The position numbers and the translations under genes were made by a program. Of a stretch of DNA of 64,000 nt, positions 12,315 through 23,308 are shown piece by piece. The notes below the pieces were generated by a model. It was given only the letters and a program-made list of their open reading frames with translations. It made no database searches and was not told the DNA's origin. This stretch comes from Adenophora triphylla var. japonica (lineage: Eukaryota; Streptophyta; Magnoliopsida; Asterales; Campanulaceae): assembly GCA_022495995.1 (NCBI GenBank), contig JAFEMH010000739.1:558001-622000 (forward strand), given 5' to 3'. Position 1 is the stretch's first letter. Every line of letters begins with the position of its first letter.

Positions 12315-13402
12315 AGTGTGTTCATCCGGACAAAGTTGTGAATCTACTGTTTGAAGTTCATCAAGGAGAGTGTGGGGGCCACCCCTAAGCTCGTACACTG
12401 GCGGACAAGTTGATTACCATAGGATACTACTGGCCCCACCTCCGTGAAGATGCAAAAGAGTTCGTGAAGAAATGTGACACATGCCAAAGATTTGCCGACC
12501 TCCCAAAACTCCCTACGACCGAGCAAACCCCGGTGATGGCGGCCTGGCCATTTGATATGTGGGGTGTTGACTTAATTGGGCTTCTTCCCAAGGCCAAAGG
12601 GGGAGTGAAATACGTGATTGTGGCAGTTGATTATTTCTCAAAATGGGTGGAGGCCAAGGCGTTAAACAAGATTACGGAGAAAAATGCCCTAAGTTTCATT
12701 CATGACTCAATTTGGTGTCAGTTTGGGATCCCTAGGGTGATCATTTCTGATAATGGCCTTCAGTTTTCAAAAAAGTTTGAGCAAGAATTGAACAGAATGG
12801 GAGTTAAACACTCAAAGTCGTTTGTTGCCTATCCACAAGGCAACGGGCAAGCTGAAGATGCGAATAAACTTGTGTTGTCAGCCCTGTGCAAAAATCTTGA
12901 AGGGCGAGATGGGAGATGGTTGGACGAACTCCCGTCGGCTCTTTGGGTAGTTCGGACAACCACCAGGGGGCCTACGGGGGAAACCCCATTTGCTATGGCC
13001 TATGGTTCTGAGGCCATGGCTCCCGCCGAACTTCAACTCCCAACTGAATGTGTTGATCTTTACGACGTTGAGAAAAACATCCATAGTAGGCAGGTCGACC
13101 TTGACCTCCTTGACGAACGACGATTGGATGCCCAGTTAAAAATGGCCAACTACAAGAAGCGAACTAAGGCATACCACGACAAAAAGGTCAAGAAAAGATT
13201 ATTTAAAGTGGGAGACTATGTTCTAAGGAAAATCGAAGTAACGGGCCTCAAAGCTCGTCAGAACAAACTCTCCCCTAATTGGGAAGGACCTTATGTCATC
13301 ACCAACATCGTCAGGGAAGGAACATATCGGCTTGCCAAACCAAACGGCGAGAACCTCAAGCATCCTTGGCATGCCAATCACTTCACCAAGTATTATTTCT
13401 GA
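12305..13402 (+). pseudogene. Tat-1 integrase (frame-shifted, one stop)
   Basis: The frame contains a zinc-binding HHCC region (EVHQGECGGHP, then CDTCQRF) interrupted by TAA at 12386-12388. An rve core follows with the catalytic Asp residues (WGVDLIG, ISDNGLQF) and Glu (GNGQAED), and a C-terminal domain ending KHPWHANHFTKYYF with TGA at 13400. All three catalytic residues are kept. The frame is open from 12410 (330 codons). Confidence 0.9.
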
Positions 13403-13582
13403 GCTCGTCGGTTTACTTCAGCGCCCTCAGGGCACCTTGTTTTGTGGTTCTTTGTTTCCTCTTAACTATGGAGTTTGTAAGGGATAAACTATAAATCCCG
13501 GAAGTTCCAGAAGTTGTAAACAATTGAAGTGTTATCAATGAAATCTCGTTGTTTTATTGATTTCCTACTCTACAAATTATTT

Positions 13583-13735
13583 CACTTTGATCAAATATAA
13601 AGATCGGTTGAAGCCAGACTTCGACCTTCACATTCACTTTGATCAAGTATAAAGATCGGTTGAAGCCAGACTTCGACATTTACACATACTTTAGCCAAGT
13701 ATAAAGGCTAGATGAAGCCAGACTTCGTCGACAGC
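13583..13735. repeat. Three ~51-bp tandem repeats between the convergent Tat-1 genes
   Basis: Units begin CACTTTGATCAAATATAAAG (13583), again at 13635 and, more diverged, at 13685. Each ends GAAGCCAGACTTCG. Tat-2 keeps a related array at 33545-33690. It lies between the ends of integrase and the minus-strand ORF, where both transcripts should terminate. Confidence 0.75.
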
Positions 13736-14172
13736 TATAAGGGAATATACAACTCGTCCAAATAATCTTGCCTTTGAGCAACGATCTATGAACCTTTGTA
13801 CTATACCTACAAGCGTTTCGAAAAGTAAAAAGCACAAGTATGAATAGTCAGTCTTACAAAAGAAAAGACGACCTATGTTCTGGTCATCACTAACGACGGC
13901 CATACACACTTGTCTTCAAACTTTCACAATCACTAGTTATCACATGCTATCTACGTTAACATACAGATTAACATACAGAGAACAAAAGCATTGAATAACG
14001 AAACATTGTGTGATGTCCTCTAAAATGACGAGGAATAAAACTAAACAAATTACAGAGTAAAAATTGTTATCACCCCCCAAACTGGGCCAGGGTGAGATTA
14101 CAAAATCAGGTGAAGCATTGTTTGAAAGAACAAATCTCAAATATTGTTTACACATCTCAAATCAACGAGTTA

Positions 14173-17100
14173 CTATTGTTGACCATCGTCATTTGGTGGA
14201 AGCTCGTTGGGATTGGGGCCTTCTTCAGTGAAATAGTCAAAATAAGCGTCAAAGTTTTTAGGATCAACAGCCGGGACGGGCCACGCCTCCTTCCCATCCT
14301 TCTCATCATCTTCCTTAATAATAGATAGATCGTTGTCATCATAAGGAACGAGGTGATGGATCGAATGAGCGTCCATGTCATACGCATCCTCGACAAATAA
14401 ATCCGCGAACTTCTCAACTGAAATCAAGTCCTTGGTCTCAGGATCCACGAGAGCTCATCTGATTAAATGCTTGGCTCCGCCCTTAAAAAATCCCTTGGCC
14501 TTGTCAGTGATCATCTGATTACACTCGCTGTTCCGCTTGAACTCTTGGACGGCCTCTTTCCTAGCTTGGTCGAGGGTCGCTTCATGATCAAACTTCAACT
14601 TCTCAATTTGAGCATTCTTGGCACGGAGGTCGTTGGATAGGGTCGTCACTTCCCCCTCTTCTTTATCCTTATCCGATATGAGCTTAGCGTTATCAATCTC
14701 CAAGTGGCCGATCCGGATAAGAGCCTCGTCTTTCTGCTGCATCAGGGTCTCGTAGGCGCTGGTCAACGAGCCAACGTTCCCTTCAGCTTCAGCAAGTTTT
14801 TTGTCAGCAATCTCTTTAGCTCCAACTGACTGGATGAGCTGCTCCTAGACTCGGCATTCCGTTTCCAGACAATCCCTATAGTTCGAGCTCATAGCTTCCA
14901 TCATCGACGACATCTGTACGGACAAGGTTAGTGCAAGTATAGAAAGAGGAAAAGACTTGGTGAAAATAATGGGATGAATTACCTCAGTCTGTATCAGCCC
15001 AAGACGGGCATGATAGGTCTCAGGAGAAAGTTTGGCCATCTTCAACCTTTGGACGATCTCAGAATCCACGGATCGGCAGGTGATGGACGCCCCTAGAACG
15101 AGCGGCAAACCATACCTCTTCAAATAAGGAATCCCAGTCATTGGAGAAACTTTTGCATATTGAGCAGCCAAATTTAGGGCCATCTCCTTAGTCAGAGCCT
15201 CTGAAGACGAGGCTGGAGCTTGGGTCCGTGGAGTTTAAGGGTCGGAGGCGCTTGGAGGGTTGAAGGGTGCTTTTTTGGCTCTCTCTCTCTCTCTCTCCTC
15301 CCCAGAGCCCGTAGGTCGATCTTTCCTTTTCCTTGAGACGTGACTGCCGTCGCCAATCACCTCCACATTTGAGTCTGAACTTCCAATTGTCTCATGGTCA
15401 ACGTTTTCCACGTTGACAGGCTGGGTGCCCACGTTAGCAGCAGCACTCACATTTTCAGCCTCAACATTCACAACTCTTTCAGGCTCGTTTACATGTAGCT
15501 GACGACCTCCAATATTGAGTCCTTCAACTTCAGGCACAACATTCTCTCTCTCGATCAAGGGGATGGCTCCGGAGCTTTCCTTGGGAAGAGCCTCATTCCT
15601 TGTCGTCATGTTTTCTTGACGATCATAGATAGCATTGGACGAGGCCCTATTCTTCCTTGAAAATCTATGATCCACAGCTCTAATTGCGCCGCTCATGATT
15701 TTTGACGCAATCCGATCAATATCTTCCTGAGAGAGAACTGCAAAAGAAGTGGAAAGAATTAAGTTGTTTTCGACGAGACAAAAAGACAAATCCGTACATA
15801 GCAAAAAGATGAGTTATCAAGACTTAACCCCCCCATCATCTCTAAGTTAGCACAATGCTCCTGAGGACGGCTGTCATGTGCCCCTATGCAATTAACGCAA
15901 TTTTCCTCCCAGACGAAGTCGTCGTGGACGATCCATGTGGGGTAGTGATGGTCAAGACTGATTTTAACAAGGGGTTGAGGACCAATCGACGGGCTAGACA
16001 TCATTCCCGTCCTTATGTATCTCCAATGCGAGGCCTCAATATCCTTCTACGACACCCATCCAATTTTCAGAAGGGCATCAATCTTCCTCTTTAGCTTGTC
16101 GGCCCACGAAGCTTGAAATACTTGCTCGTCTGGGATCATCACGTTGGTCTCTGGATAAGGAAACTGCCATCCAACTCTGCTCTCAACCCTGATCATATGG
16201 TTCTCCCAACCATAAACTTTATTTTGAACCTCTAAAAACAACCCCTGCACGTTCCTGATCGACGCCACACTCACTACTGATTTACCATTGACTGTGGACC
16301 TCGTCGCCTTGTAATATTCTCTGAAAACTTTGTTACAAGGCTCGTGGCCTAAGAATCTGCAGACTATGATGAACGAATATAGAATCCTAACGGCATTAGC
16401 GCTTAGTTCCATGGGCACACAGGCCGAGTCTTCCAGAAACTCGTTGATGAAAGGATCCAAGGGTAACCTCAAACCCAGCTCGAATTGCTTGAAAAGAAGG
16501 CAACCTTTTTCTTACTACGATGAATGGCCTCTCGACGAGGCTCGTAGTCAGAGAGATGAAGATACTCTAGTCTGTACGTGGATGCTTGGACTCGATACGA
16601 ATCTCGTAGGGCATTGATCATCTGCGTCTTAATGTCCTTCCTCTTGGAATTAATTTTGGCTATGGCCCATTGTCCTTCCTCTCCGCCTCCGAAGCCTCGT
16701 TCATTGCGGCCAGCCCGTACATTGGTGTGAAAGGCATTGACAATGCGAGGACCGTCGGCGCTCGTACTAGCACCAGGTGTGCCGGAGGGGATGACCTCTT
16801 GAGTTGGTTGTCGGGGAAGACCGTCGTGATCCATATCTACAAAAGAGTTAGAAAGAGCAAGGGAATCAGTCCTAACATCAGTGGACGGCGATCTACCTAA
16901 GGACGACTTAGATTCCCCTGAAGCAAAATCCCTAAGTGAATCACGACGGTCCAAGGAGTAATGAGTTTGGATATGTCTTGGAAGGTCGTTCATGGATCTA
17001 AAGGGTGTTACCCTTGGGTCATCTTCTTCAAAATCACCAAGAACAATATCAGTTGGGAACTCGAAACCCCCATTTTCAAAATCAAATTTTACCAAAATGG

Positions 17101-17218
17101 AAGAACATTCACTCAAAGGGAACTCTCTCCAAAGACCCCTAACACATTTGTACACCCTCTGGTTAGGCCCAAAACCAAACCGTACCCCTCGCTCAAAACT
17201 GACAGACCTGGGGGCCAT
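14173..17218 (-). pseudogene. Tat-1 extra ORF on the minus strand, intron-containing
   Basis: This is a gene opposite to gag-pol. It starts at the ATG ending at 17218 (MAPRSVSFERGVRFGFGP) and ends at the stop at 14173-14175. Exons read 17218..15829, 15737..14983 and 14913..14173. The 91-bp and 69-bp introns have GT-AG ends and occupy the same places in Tat-2. The first exon holds an acidic/Ser-rich stretch and a conserved block (VYGWENHMIRVESRVGWQFP). The last exon is coiled-coil-like (KLISDKDKEEGEVTTLSNDL) with an acidic tail. It is broken by a frameshift near 16480, a TAG near 16047 (SYKDIE in Tat-2) and another stop near 14455. Extra ORFs at this site, often antisense, are known in Tat elements (Grande, Retand). 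Their function is not established. I do not recognise a catalytic motif. Confidence 0.8.
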
Positions 17219-17474
17219 TAATGGAGTTTCTACACCCCAAAAACCCAGAAAATTGAAGAACAGAGGAAGAAATTACTAATTAAAGGGGAAGATGAAGGTT
17301 CTGGAGGCAAATCAAAGAAATCTCTAATCCAAGCTACCACTGAACGCAAAGATGGAGAAGTCAGTACCGTTTTATCGCCGGAGTTGGGTTTTGGATGACC
17401 GGAGTTGCTCTCCTTTGCTATATACTCTTGAATATCTCTATATTGTAAAGTTTGAAATGGAGGAAAGGGGGAGG

Positions 17475-17482
17475 TATTTATA
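17475..17482 (-). promoter_or_regulatory. TATA box for the Tat-1 minus-strand ORF
   Basis: TATAAATA on the minus strand lies about 260 bp upstream of the ORF start, in front of a CT-rich leader. Tat-2 (29865-29870) and Tat-3 (63961-63968) have a TATA box at the equivalent position. This supports an independent antisense promoter. Confidence 0.6.
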
Positions 17483-17741
17483 TTTGAAGAAGATGAAGGG
17501 TTTTGCCTAGAAGCCCACGCAAAAACCCGGTGTAATGATGAGGAGCATTAAATGCAAATTGGGGTTTTCAAGGAGAATGTCCCATCATGGGACGCGTGTC
17601 ATTTAATGGAGGAATCCTAGCCGCCCACGTCATCAATGGTCACATCGCCCCTTCGTTTCAAATTTCAAACTGACGGCCGTTCAACGAGCTAGGGTTTCGC
17701 AACCCTAAAGAACGCAAACTCCTGGCCCGTCGAGACGACCC

Positions 17742-17757
17742 AAGAGTTGGGGGCCCC
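17742..17757 (+). other. Polypurine tract of Tat-1
   Basis: AAGAGTTGGGGGCCCC directly abuts the 3' LTR. The complement of 29610-29625 is the counterpart in Tat-2. It is the plus-strand priming site by position. Confidence 0.65.
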
Positions 17758-18524
17758 TGAACGGAATATTTTGTGATGGGCCGAGCCCAAACCATTCCCT
17801 TGCAAAGTGGGCTCTACAAGCCCACCAAGGGACCAAGCCCGGAGGACAGACATCAGAGTTGGACCGTAGCCCGTCGAACAATGTATGGCCGTCATCGCCA
17901 TTGAGCGACCAAGCCCATCAAAAGACGAGGTATCTCATCCGGACACTCGCTCGTCGATCCATCCGTCAAGCGACGACCCTCCTAGATATACAACTCTAGG
18001 TCGTCGTTCTACATAGCTTGCCCAGCAAGCCATCTTTGAATAAAGTCAAACCTGCCACTGGACCAATCTGCACATGTCTCCACGAAACTAGCAGTGGCAC
18101 CGCATTGTGCAGGTGACACTTTTCATTATAAGGCAAACCATTATCCGTGACAGGTACAGCAGTGTCCATGCTCGTACGAAGCAATCACAAGACGCCACGT
18201 GGACACATGGGGACAAAACCAATCCAACGGTTGGCAATGATCAATTCCAACGGTCCAGATGGGAATCCTAGTTCCCCTCATCCACTATAAATACATGAAC
18301 AGTATCCTGGGCTAAGGTAAGACATTTTTCGCTATTCACATATACACACACCCACTATTTCCTTATCACCTTCTCCAGCCCACACTGATTCTCACGCCGG
18401 AGGGCCTTGCCGAATAAGCCCCGGCGCAGTTCACGGTTACTTTCTGGTGGTGTGCAGGTCTCAAGTCAGCCCATTATTCTGCTGGACTTCGATAGCTGAG
18501 CCCGAACGATTTCCTGCGTCATCA
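17758..18524 (+). repeat. 3' LTR of Tat-1
   Basis: Same length as the 5' LTR. Differences are almost all single-base substitutions, with many C/T and G/A changes. Confidence 0.92.
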
Positions 18525-18811
18525 GATTTGATTATCGGTAAAAATTGAACAAAAGGTTGCGCCGGAATAATGATATTGTGTTACTGTAATACCTCATCTT
18601 ACATTGGCTAGGTGTTTGAGTTTGTGTTATTTATAAGTTCATAAAGCTACTATTAATCATCAATAACATTCATGAATTTTTAAGTAAGCCTTATATGCAA
18701 ACCAAATGAACTCGAGTTGTATGTGCTCAGTGGATCATACCTATTAATTGTAGATCGTCATCATGATTGAAATATAAGGCCACTGAGATTGATTGTAACA
18801 GGCCACACGTA
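18525..18811. other. AT-rich spacer, no gene seen
   Basis: This begins with the right target-site copy GATTT of Tat-1. No open frame or repeat end is recognisable before the TIR element at 18812. Confidence 0.5.
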
Positions 18812-19069
18812 AGTGGCAGAGCCAGAAAAGATTTAAAGGGGCATAAATATTTTGAATGTGAAATGTTATAAATAATATCTAAATTTTGTTTAAAGGGGGA
18901 CAAACTTTTAAATTAGTGTTATTTTTCTTTGGTACAAAGGAGGGCAAAGTTATATTTTTCAACGTTAAAAAGCAAACATTCATTCAATATTACTAATAAG
19001 GTATTATTATTATTATTTTAATACAAAAGGGGCAATTTCCCCGCTAAAGGTAGTTGTAGCTCCGCCACT
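18812..19069. mobile_element. Small TIR DNA element (AGTGGCRGAGC ends)
   Basis: AGTGGCAGAGCC at 18812 and its inverse GCTCCGCCACT ending at 19069 form short terminal inverted repeats around about 258 bp of AT-rich DNA with no coding capacity. The right end cuts into the Copia coding frame. I found no clean target duplication, so the superfamily (hAT or Mutator-like) is open. Confidence 0.5.
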
Positions 19070-20168
19070 GCGAAATCCATAAATAAGAACTTTCTGAAGT
19101 ACAATCTTGTGTACTAGGTAAGGGGGATGGATCGATTTGAGTGGACACTAGTGGAGGGTTTTGATGGGGTTTATCTGTAGGGATGGACTGTAAAGGGGGG
19201 GATGGATAAGTAGAGGGTGTTAGTAAGATGGTTGATTGAGAAGCTTGAGAAGGTTGCCGAGCCGCCTCATGCCACGAGTGATAATCAGAACGAGCTCTAT
19301 GTACCTGTGACACTGAAAATTCATTTTCAATAAATTTTACATGTCGCAAAACATAAAGTCTTTTGGAGATCGGATCATAACATTTGTATGCTGATTGAGA
19401 AGTTGAATATCCAAGAAAAATACAAGGCACAAACTGAGGATTAAGTTTGGAAGATGCGTATGGTCGAATCCATGGATAACATAAGCACCCAAAGATTTTT
19501 AATCTGGTGTAGTTAACCCAAAGATTTTTAATCTGGTGTAGTTAGGTTTTCGATTGAAGAGGATTTCTATAGGAGACTTATTATGAAGAGTAGGTGATGG
19601 AAGACGGTTGATAAGGTATGTTGCAGTTTGTACGGCATGGGACCAAAAAACAAGTGGAAGGCGGGCTTGTTGAAGTAGAGTAAGGGTTGTTTCAATGAGG
19701 TGACGGTGTTTGCATTCAGAAATGTCGTGTGTACGGGGGTGTGGTTAAATGGGAAATGCCATGAGAGTTTAGAATTTTATGCAAGGCCTCATATTTGCCC
19801 CCATTGTCAGAGTATACGGAAAGAATAGGAAGCTGAAAGAATTTTTCCACCAGCAATTTGAATTGTTCAAAAATAGTAGAGACGTCTGACTTCTTTTGAA
19901 TGGGATACAACCATATATACCTAGAGAAATGATCAATAAATATGACATAATATCGATACTTATCAATTGAGATATCAGTTGGACCCCAAACATCGGTGTA
20001 AAGCAATTGCAAGGGTTTTGTACTAACAAGAGAATTCTCCGTAAAAGGAAGTTTATGACTCTTATTGCAGTTGCATGAATTACAAGTGAAAAATTCAGAT
20101 TTATTGCTTGAACATAATTTTGAGGAATATAAGACATGCTTTAAGATACGAGATGAGGGGTGACCCAA
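19070..20168 (-). pseudogene. Copia integrase region, broken
   Basis: MGHPSSRILKHV and the Cys/His cluster CNSCNCNKSHKLPF mark the GAG-pre-integrase zinc finger. The integrase core follows (LLYTDVWGP with the first Asp; VYSDNGG with the second). After about 19733 the frame shifts and continues as the linker typical of Copia (CIFLGYSTSQSAYKCYDP, RHVKFIENEF). A 29-bp tandem duplication (19487-19544) adds another disruption. The C-terminal residues up to 19044 are translated TIR-element sequence. Confidence 0.85.
19487..19544. repeat. 29-bp tandem duplication in Copia integrase
   Basis: The unit beginning ACCCAAAGATTTTTAATC occurs at 19487 and 19516, head to tail and identical by eye. It adds 29 bp and shifts the frame. 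Confidence 0.85.
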
Positions 20169-20402
20169 GAGAGAGTGCCATGTTTGGAATGAGTTCGCAA
20201 CTGTAACATTTATTGAGATTGAACTTCAAGGTGACGGGCAAAATAGAGATCATTCTGATTTTCCCCTCGTAGTAGCGGCGCTCTTGTTTGCAGATCCTTC
20301 ACCAAGAAATGAAACGGAAAGAATTCCAAAGAGACATTGTTAGTTTTGCAAAATTTTCCAACTGAGATTAAATTCTTTTGTAATGAAGGAACACAAAGGA
20401 CA

Positions 20403-21613
20403 TCATTGAAAGAGAATAAACGATTTGAAGAAGGTATAGTTGTGTGACCAGTGTGAGTTATAGAAAGACCTTACCATCACCCAATATAATTTCTTTTGGA
20501 TCGCCATAATCAGAGAACGACTACAGATTGTTTGGTGTAGCTGTGACATGGTGAGAAGCACCTGTGTCAAAAAGCCAAGAAGGGGACTATCCAGATTGAG
20601 TTGTTGTGTAGTTTGCTTGGGGTTGAACCTCATTATCTATTAGGAACCGTGCTAATCTACGACACTCTTTTGTATTTTGGTCACTGCGATCACAGAAATT
20701 ACAATAACCATTCTTGTTGCATTTGGAGCGGGAAGCATGGGTGTTTGGCTGCCAGAAATTCTGGGTTGAACTGCGACCTTATTGTTGGCGATTCTGTCCA
20801 TCACCATTCCATGATTGTCGAAAATTGGAATTGCCTTGGGGTTCAGTAGACTGTGAAAATGAGTTACTACGATGATTTTGAGATGCATTGTTACTCCTTT
20901 GAGAGTAATTTGCAGTCGGCATAGTAATAGTTTCATCTTTGATGGTTGTGCGAAGATGTGAATCGAAGTCAACTATGGAGTTTGTAAGTTTGTAAGGGAT
21001 AAACTATAAATCCCGGAAGTTCCAGAAGTTGTAAACAATTGAAGTGTTATCAATGAAAGCGAAGATGTGAATCGAAGTCAACTAACTTGTCATGAAGTTC
21101 GTCAAAGCTTATTGCAGTGTCCCTTGCTTGCATGGCTGCAACGATTTCCTTGTATTCATCCCCAAGGTCAGAAAGTGTGTGGAGGACAAGATCATCTTCA
21201 TCAACGAGACAGTTTGCAAGTGCTAAATCATCACTGATTTGTCTCATGTCTTGCAAATAATCAAGCATGCTTCGTGTTCTCTTGGGGTTTTTGATCAACT
21301 GACCTTTGAGAGATATGATACGGGTGCGAGATTTGTTGGCAAAAACAGTATTGAGTCGTTTCCATGCTTCACCCGAGGTAGAAACATAGGAGATTTGCGG
21401 CTGAATTGTGTCAGAGCAACTGCCAAGCATGGCACTGACTATGATCTGGTCTTGTCTATACCATATCGAGAAGGCTGGATTAAGCTTTGTCTTCTTAGTA
21501 TCAAGAAATTCTTGAGGTTTGGTTATCGTTCCGTCAATGTAACCTTGAAGGTTAAAGCCAACGAGAGTCGAGAACAACTGTCTATGCTAGACAATGAAGT
21601 TTGTCTGTGTTAG
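20403..21613 (-). pseudogene. Copia gag, interrupted
   Basis: From 21577 downwards the protein reads as a Copia gag domain (AFSIWYRQDQIIVSAMLG, YLQDMRQISDDLAL, DLGDEYKEIVAAM). After VDFDSHLR it is interrupted by a 109-bp net insertion (20975-21083). A knuckle-like cluster (CNFCDRSDQNTKEC, complement near 20690) follows on the far side; the His is replaced by Asn. The copy cannot make a normal Gag. Confidence 0.8.
20975..21058. repeat. 84-bp fragment of Tat sequence inserted in Copia gag
   Basis: The block matches 13464-13543 of Tat-1 (downstream of integrase) almost perfectly, except for an 8-bp internal duplication TTTGTAAG. It is flanked by identical 25-bp direct repeats of Copia sequence at 20950-20974 and 21059-21083. 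Removing the block and one repeat restores a continuous Copia sequence. Confidence 0.9.
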
Positions 21614-21713
21614 CTTTATGGGTAAATGAGTAGGTGCATTGATTTGGATTATGGAATTATCACCGGTGGTAGCCATTAGGAGGATCGAAAAGAAATGCAC
21701 GTTTAAGCTTTTA

Positions 21714-21725
21714 GCTCTGATACCA
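21714..21725 (-). other. Copia primer binding site
   Basis: GCTCTGATACCA is the complement of TGGTATCAGAGC, the initiator-Met tRNA primer site of plant Copia elements. It fixes the minus orientation and places the 5' LTR to the right. Confidence 0.85.
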
Positions 21726-21800
21726 TATAATAACAGGAATAGAATGAGATTGTATGTGAAGCTTGTATCTTTTCATTCTATTACATGTCAATATATATTA

Positions 21801-22060
21801 CTCCCTCTGTCCCTAAATGTTTGTCCCATTTGACTTTTCAAACATATTAATTTAGTGATTTTGAAGCTTTAATTTTGTTTATTTTTACGAGTGCTTTGAA
21901 AATTATTGATAATATACACCGCCGTTATGTAATACTCCGTTCCTAAATGTTACAAGTTTTGAAAATTTAGTGATTTTGAAGCTTTAATTTTGGAAATGAG
22001 ACTAACTTTTTGGGACAAAGAAAAAGGGGAAATGGGACAAACATTTAGGAACGGAGGGAG
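21801..22060. mobile_element. Stowaway-type MITE
   Basis: CTCCCTCTGTCCCTAAATG at the left and its inverse ending ACGGAGGGAG at the right, with TA on both sides, are the signature of Tc1/mariner-derived Stowaway MITEs. It sits in the presumed Copia LTR. There is no coding capacity. Confidence 0.85.
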
Positions 22061-22062
22061 TA

Positions 22063-22392
22063 CAATATAAGAAGTGATCAAAGGGATTGTAGCTAATTAC
22101 ACAACTTAATCATAGGGATTCATAAGCAATTAAATTCTATCATATATACATAGTATCACAGTCAACACGTGTGCTAATTCCAATTATGGTGAGTGACTGA
22201 TTATGTGCTAATAAGTTTCACCCAATGAAAATATTACTTTTTTGTCTCATTTTAAATTGTAAAAAATGATACAAAAATTATGTTTTAATAAAGGAAACTA
22301 AAAGAGAATATTATTTTTTCTGTTTCAAATAATTACTTTGAGAAAAATGTACTTCTTTAAAAAAAAAATTTTTTGCATTTCAAAAATAAATA
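22063..22392. other. AT-rich spacer, probable Copia LTR remainder
   Basis: Sequence up to about 22190 may be the rest of the Copia LTR. After that comes AT-rich DNA whose wording (AATTATGTTTTAATAAAGG) also occurs inside the Helitron at 25080 and 26010. No gene is visible. Confidence 0.4.
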
Positions 22393-22713
22393 CTCCCTCC
22401 GTCCCACCTCAAGGTTCCACCTTTCCTTTTTGGGCCGTCCCACCTCAAGGTTCCCTTCCTTAAATGGAAAGTTTTTCATATATTTATACCCTTATCATCT
22501 TCATATATTTACAAAAAAAACCATTCTCTCTCCTATTCCCTACCACACATTTCATATATTAACTTACTATTCCTCCCACTCATTCTCTCTCCTATTCCCT
22601 ATCACGCATTTAACTTTTACATTCTCTCTCCTCAAATTTTCTACTCACTTTAATTAAATTTTTTAAAAAGCGTATCCACCTCAAGGTGGAACCTTGAGGT
22701 GGGACGGAGGGAG
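22393..22713. mobile_element. Stowaway-type MITE
   Basis: CTCCCTCCGTCCCACCTC at the left, with the complementary CACCTCAAGGTGG-containing right end GGGACGGAGGGAG and flanking TA. The pyrimidine-rich middle carries repeated CATTCTCTCTCCTA words. Confidence 0.88.
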
Positions 22714-22752
22714 TATTACTTTTGACCCAAAATAAATAACCCAAAAATAATA

Positions 22753-23062
22753 CTCCCTCCGTCCCAATCTAAATGTCCAAACTTTCCTTTTTGGGCGTCC
22801 CATTGAAAATGTCTCATTTCCAAAAAAGGAAACTTTTTTTCACTATTCCACCCACTCATTCTCTCTCCTACTTTACTTTTACACTCACAACATTCTCTCT
22901 CCTAACTATTCCTCCCACTCATTCTCTCTCCTATTTAATTTTTCATACTCACAACATTTAAACTTTTTCTCTTTCCTACCTCACTTTTTCTCTTTCTTAC
23001 CTCACTTTCCTTAATTCCCGCGCCGGAACCATTTTTGGACATTTAGATTGGGACGGAGGGAG
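22753..23062. mobile_element. Stowaway-type MITE
   Basis: The ends CTCCCTCCGTCCCAATC and GATTGGGACGGAGGGAG are flanked by TA (22751-22752, 23063-23064). It is only 39 bp from the previous MITE and shares its CATTCTCTCTCCTA filling. Confidence 0.88.
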
Positions 23063-23287
23063 TACTATATTTTTTGGAAAAAAAAATATTACTTCTTTCA
23101 TCCCATCAATAAATATTTTTAAAAATATTACTACTTCATTCTCCTTAAAAATCTATCTATATATAAAAGGAGGATTGTCTATGTTTTCCCCCCAAAACCA
23201 AGGGCATTTTAGACATTTCACACGGTGGCAAAACTGAAGATAACAAGAAATAAACAACACGTGGCGCGTTGTTGACCGAAGGAATTT

Positions 23288-23308
23288 GGCGCGTGTCGTA
23301 CACGCGCC
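23288..23308. repeat. Subterminal GC-rich hairpin of Helitron C
   Basis: GGCGCGTG, a 5-bp loop, then CACGCGCC. The same hairpin recurs at the equivalent place in other copies (47795-47815, 54996-55016). Confidence 0.8.

Larger units (their letters stand above)
6458..18524 (+). mobile_element. Ty3/Gypsy, Tat-lineage LTR retrotransposon (Tat-1), complete but decayed
   Basis: Two 767-bp LTRs bound a 12.07-kb element with target copies GGTTT (6453-6457) and GATTT (18525-18529), one mismatch apart. The order is LTR, PBS, gag, protease, RT, RNase H, a second archaeal-type RNase H, integrase, then a minus-strand ORF, PPT and LTR. The second RNase H between the RT-linked RNase H and INT is the hallmark of the Tat lineage (Tat/Ogre/Retand group). 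Gag-pro-pol is one frame from 8187 to about 12260, now carrying several stops, so the copy is not autonomous. The two LTRs differ at about 28 of 767 positions by eye, so the insertion is not very recent. Confidence 0.93.
19070..21800 (-). mobile_element. Truncated Ty1/Copia retrotransposon
   Basis: Read on the minus strand the order is part of an LTR (to the right of 21726, interrupted by a MITE at 21801), primer site, gag, GAG-pre-integrase, integrase and a post-integrase linker. Sequence stops at the TIR element, so RT, RNase H and the 3' LTR are missing. Integrase before RT is the Copia order. The frame is broken at several places. Confidence 0.85.

Noticed and set aside
19769..20137. 122-codon minus-strand frame overlapping Copia integrase
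   Set aside because: Out-of-frame shadow of the integrase. The frame at 19716-20168 carries the zinc finger and catalytic motifs.
21801..23062. Clustered repeats considered as a CRISPR-like array
   Set aside because: They are Stowaway MITEs with TA duplications and inverted ends. The DNA is plant nuclear.
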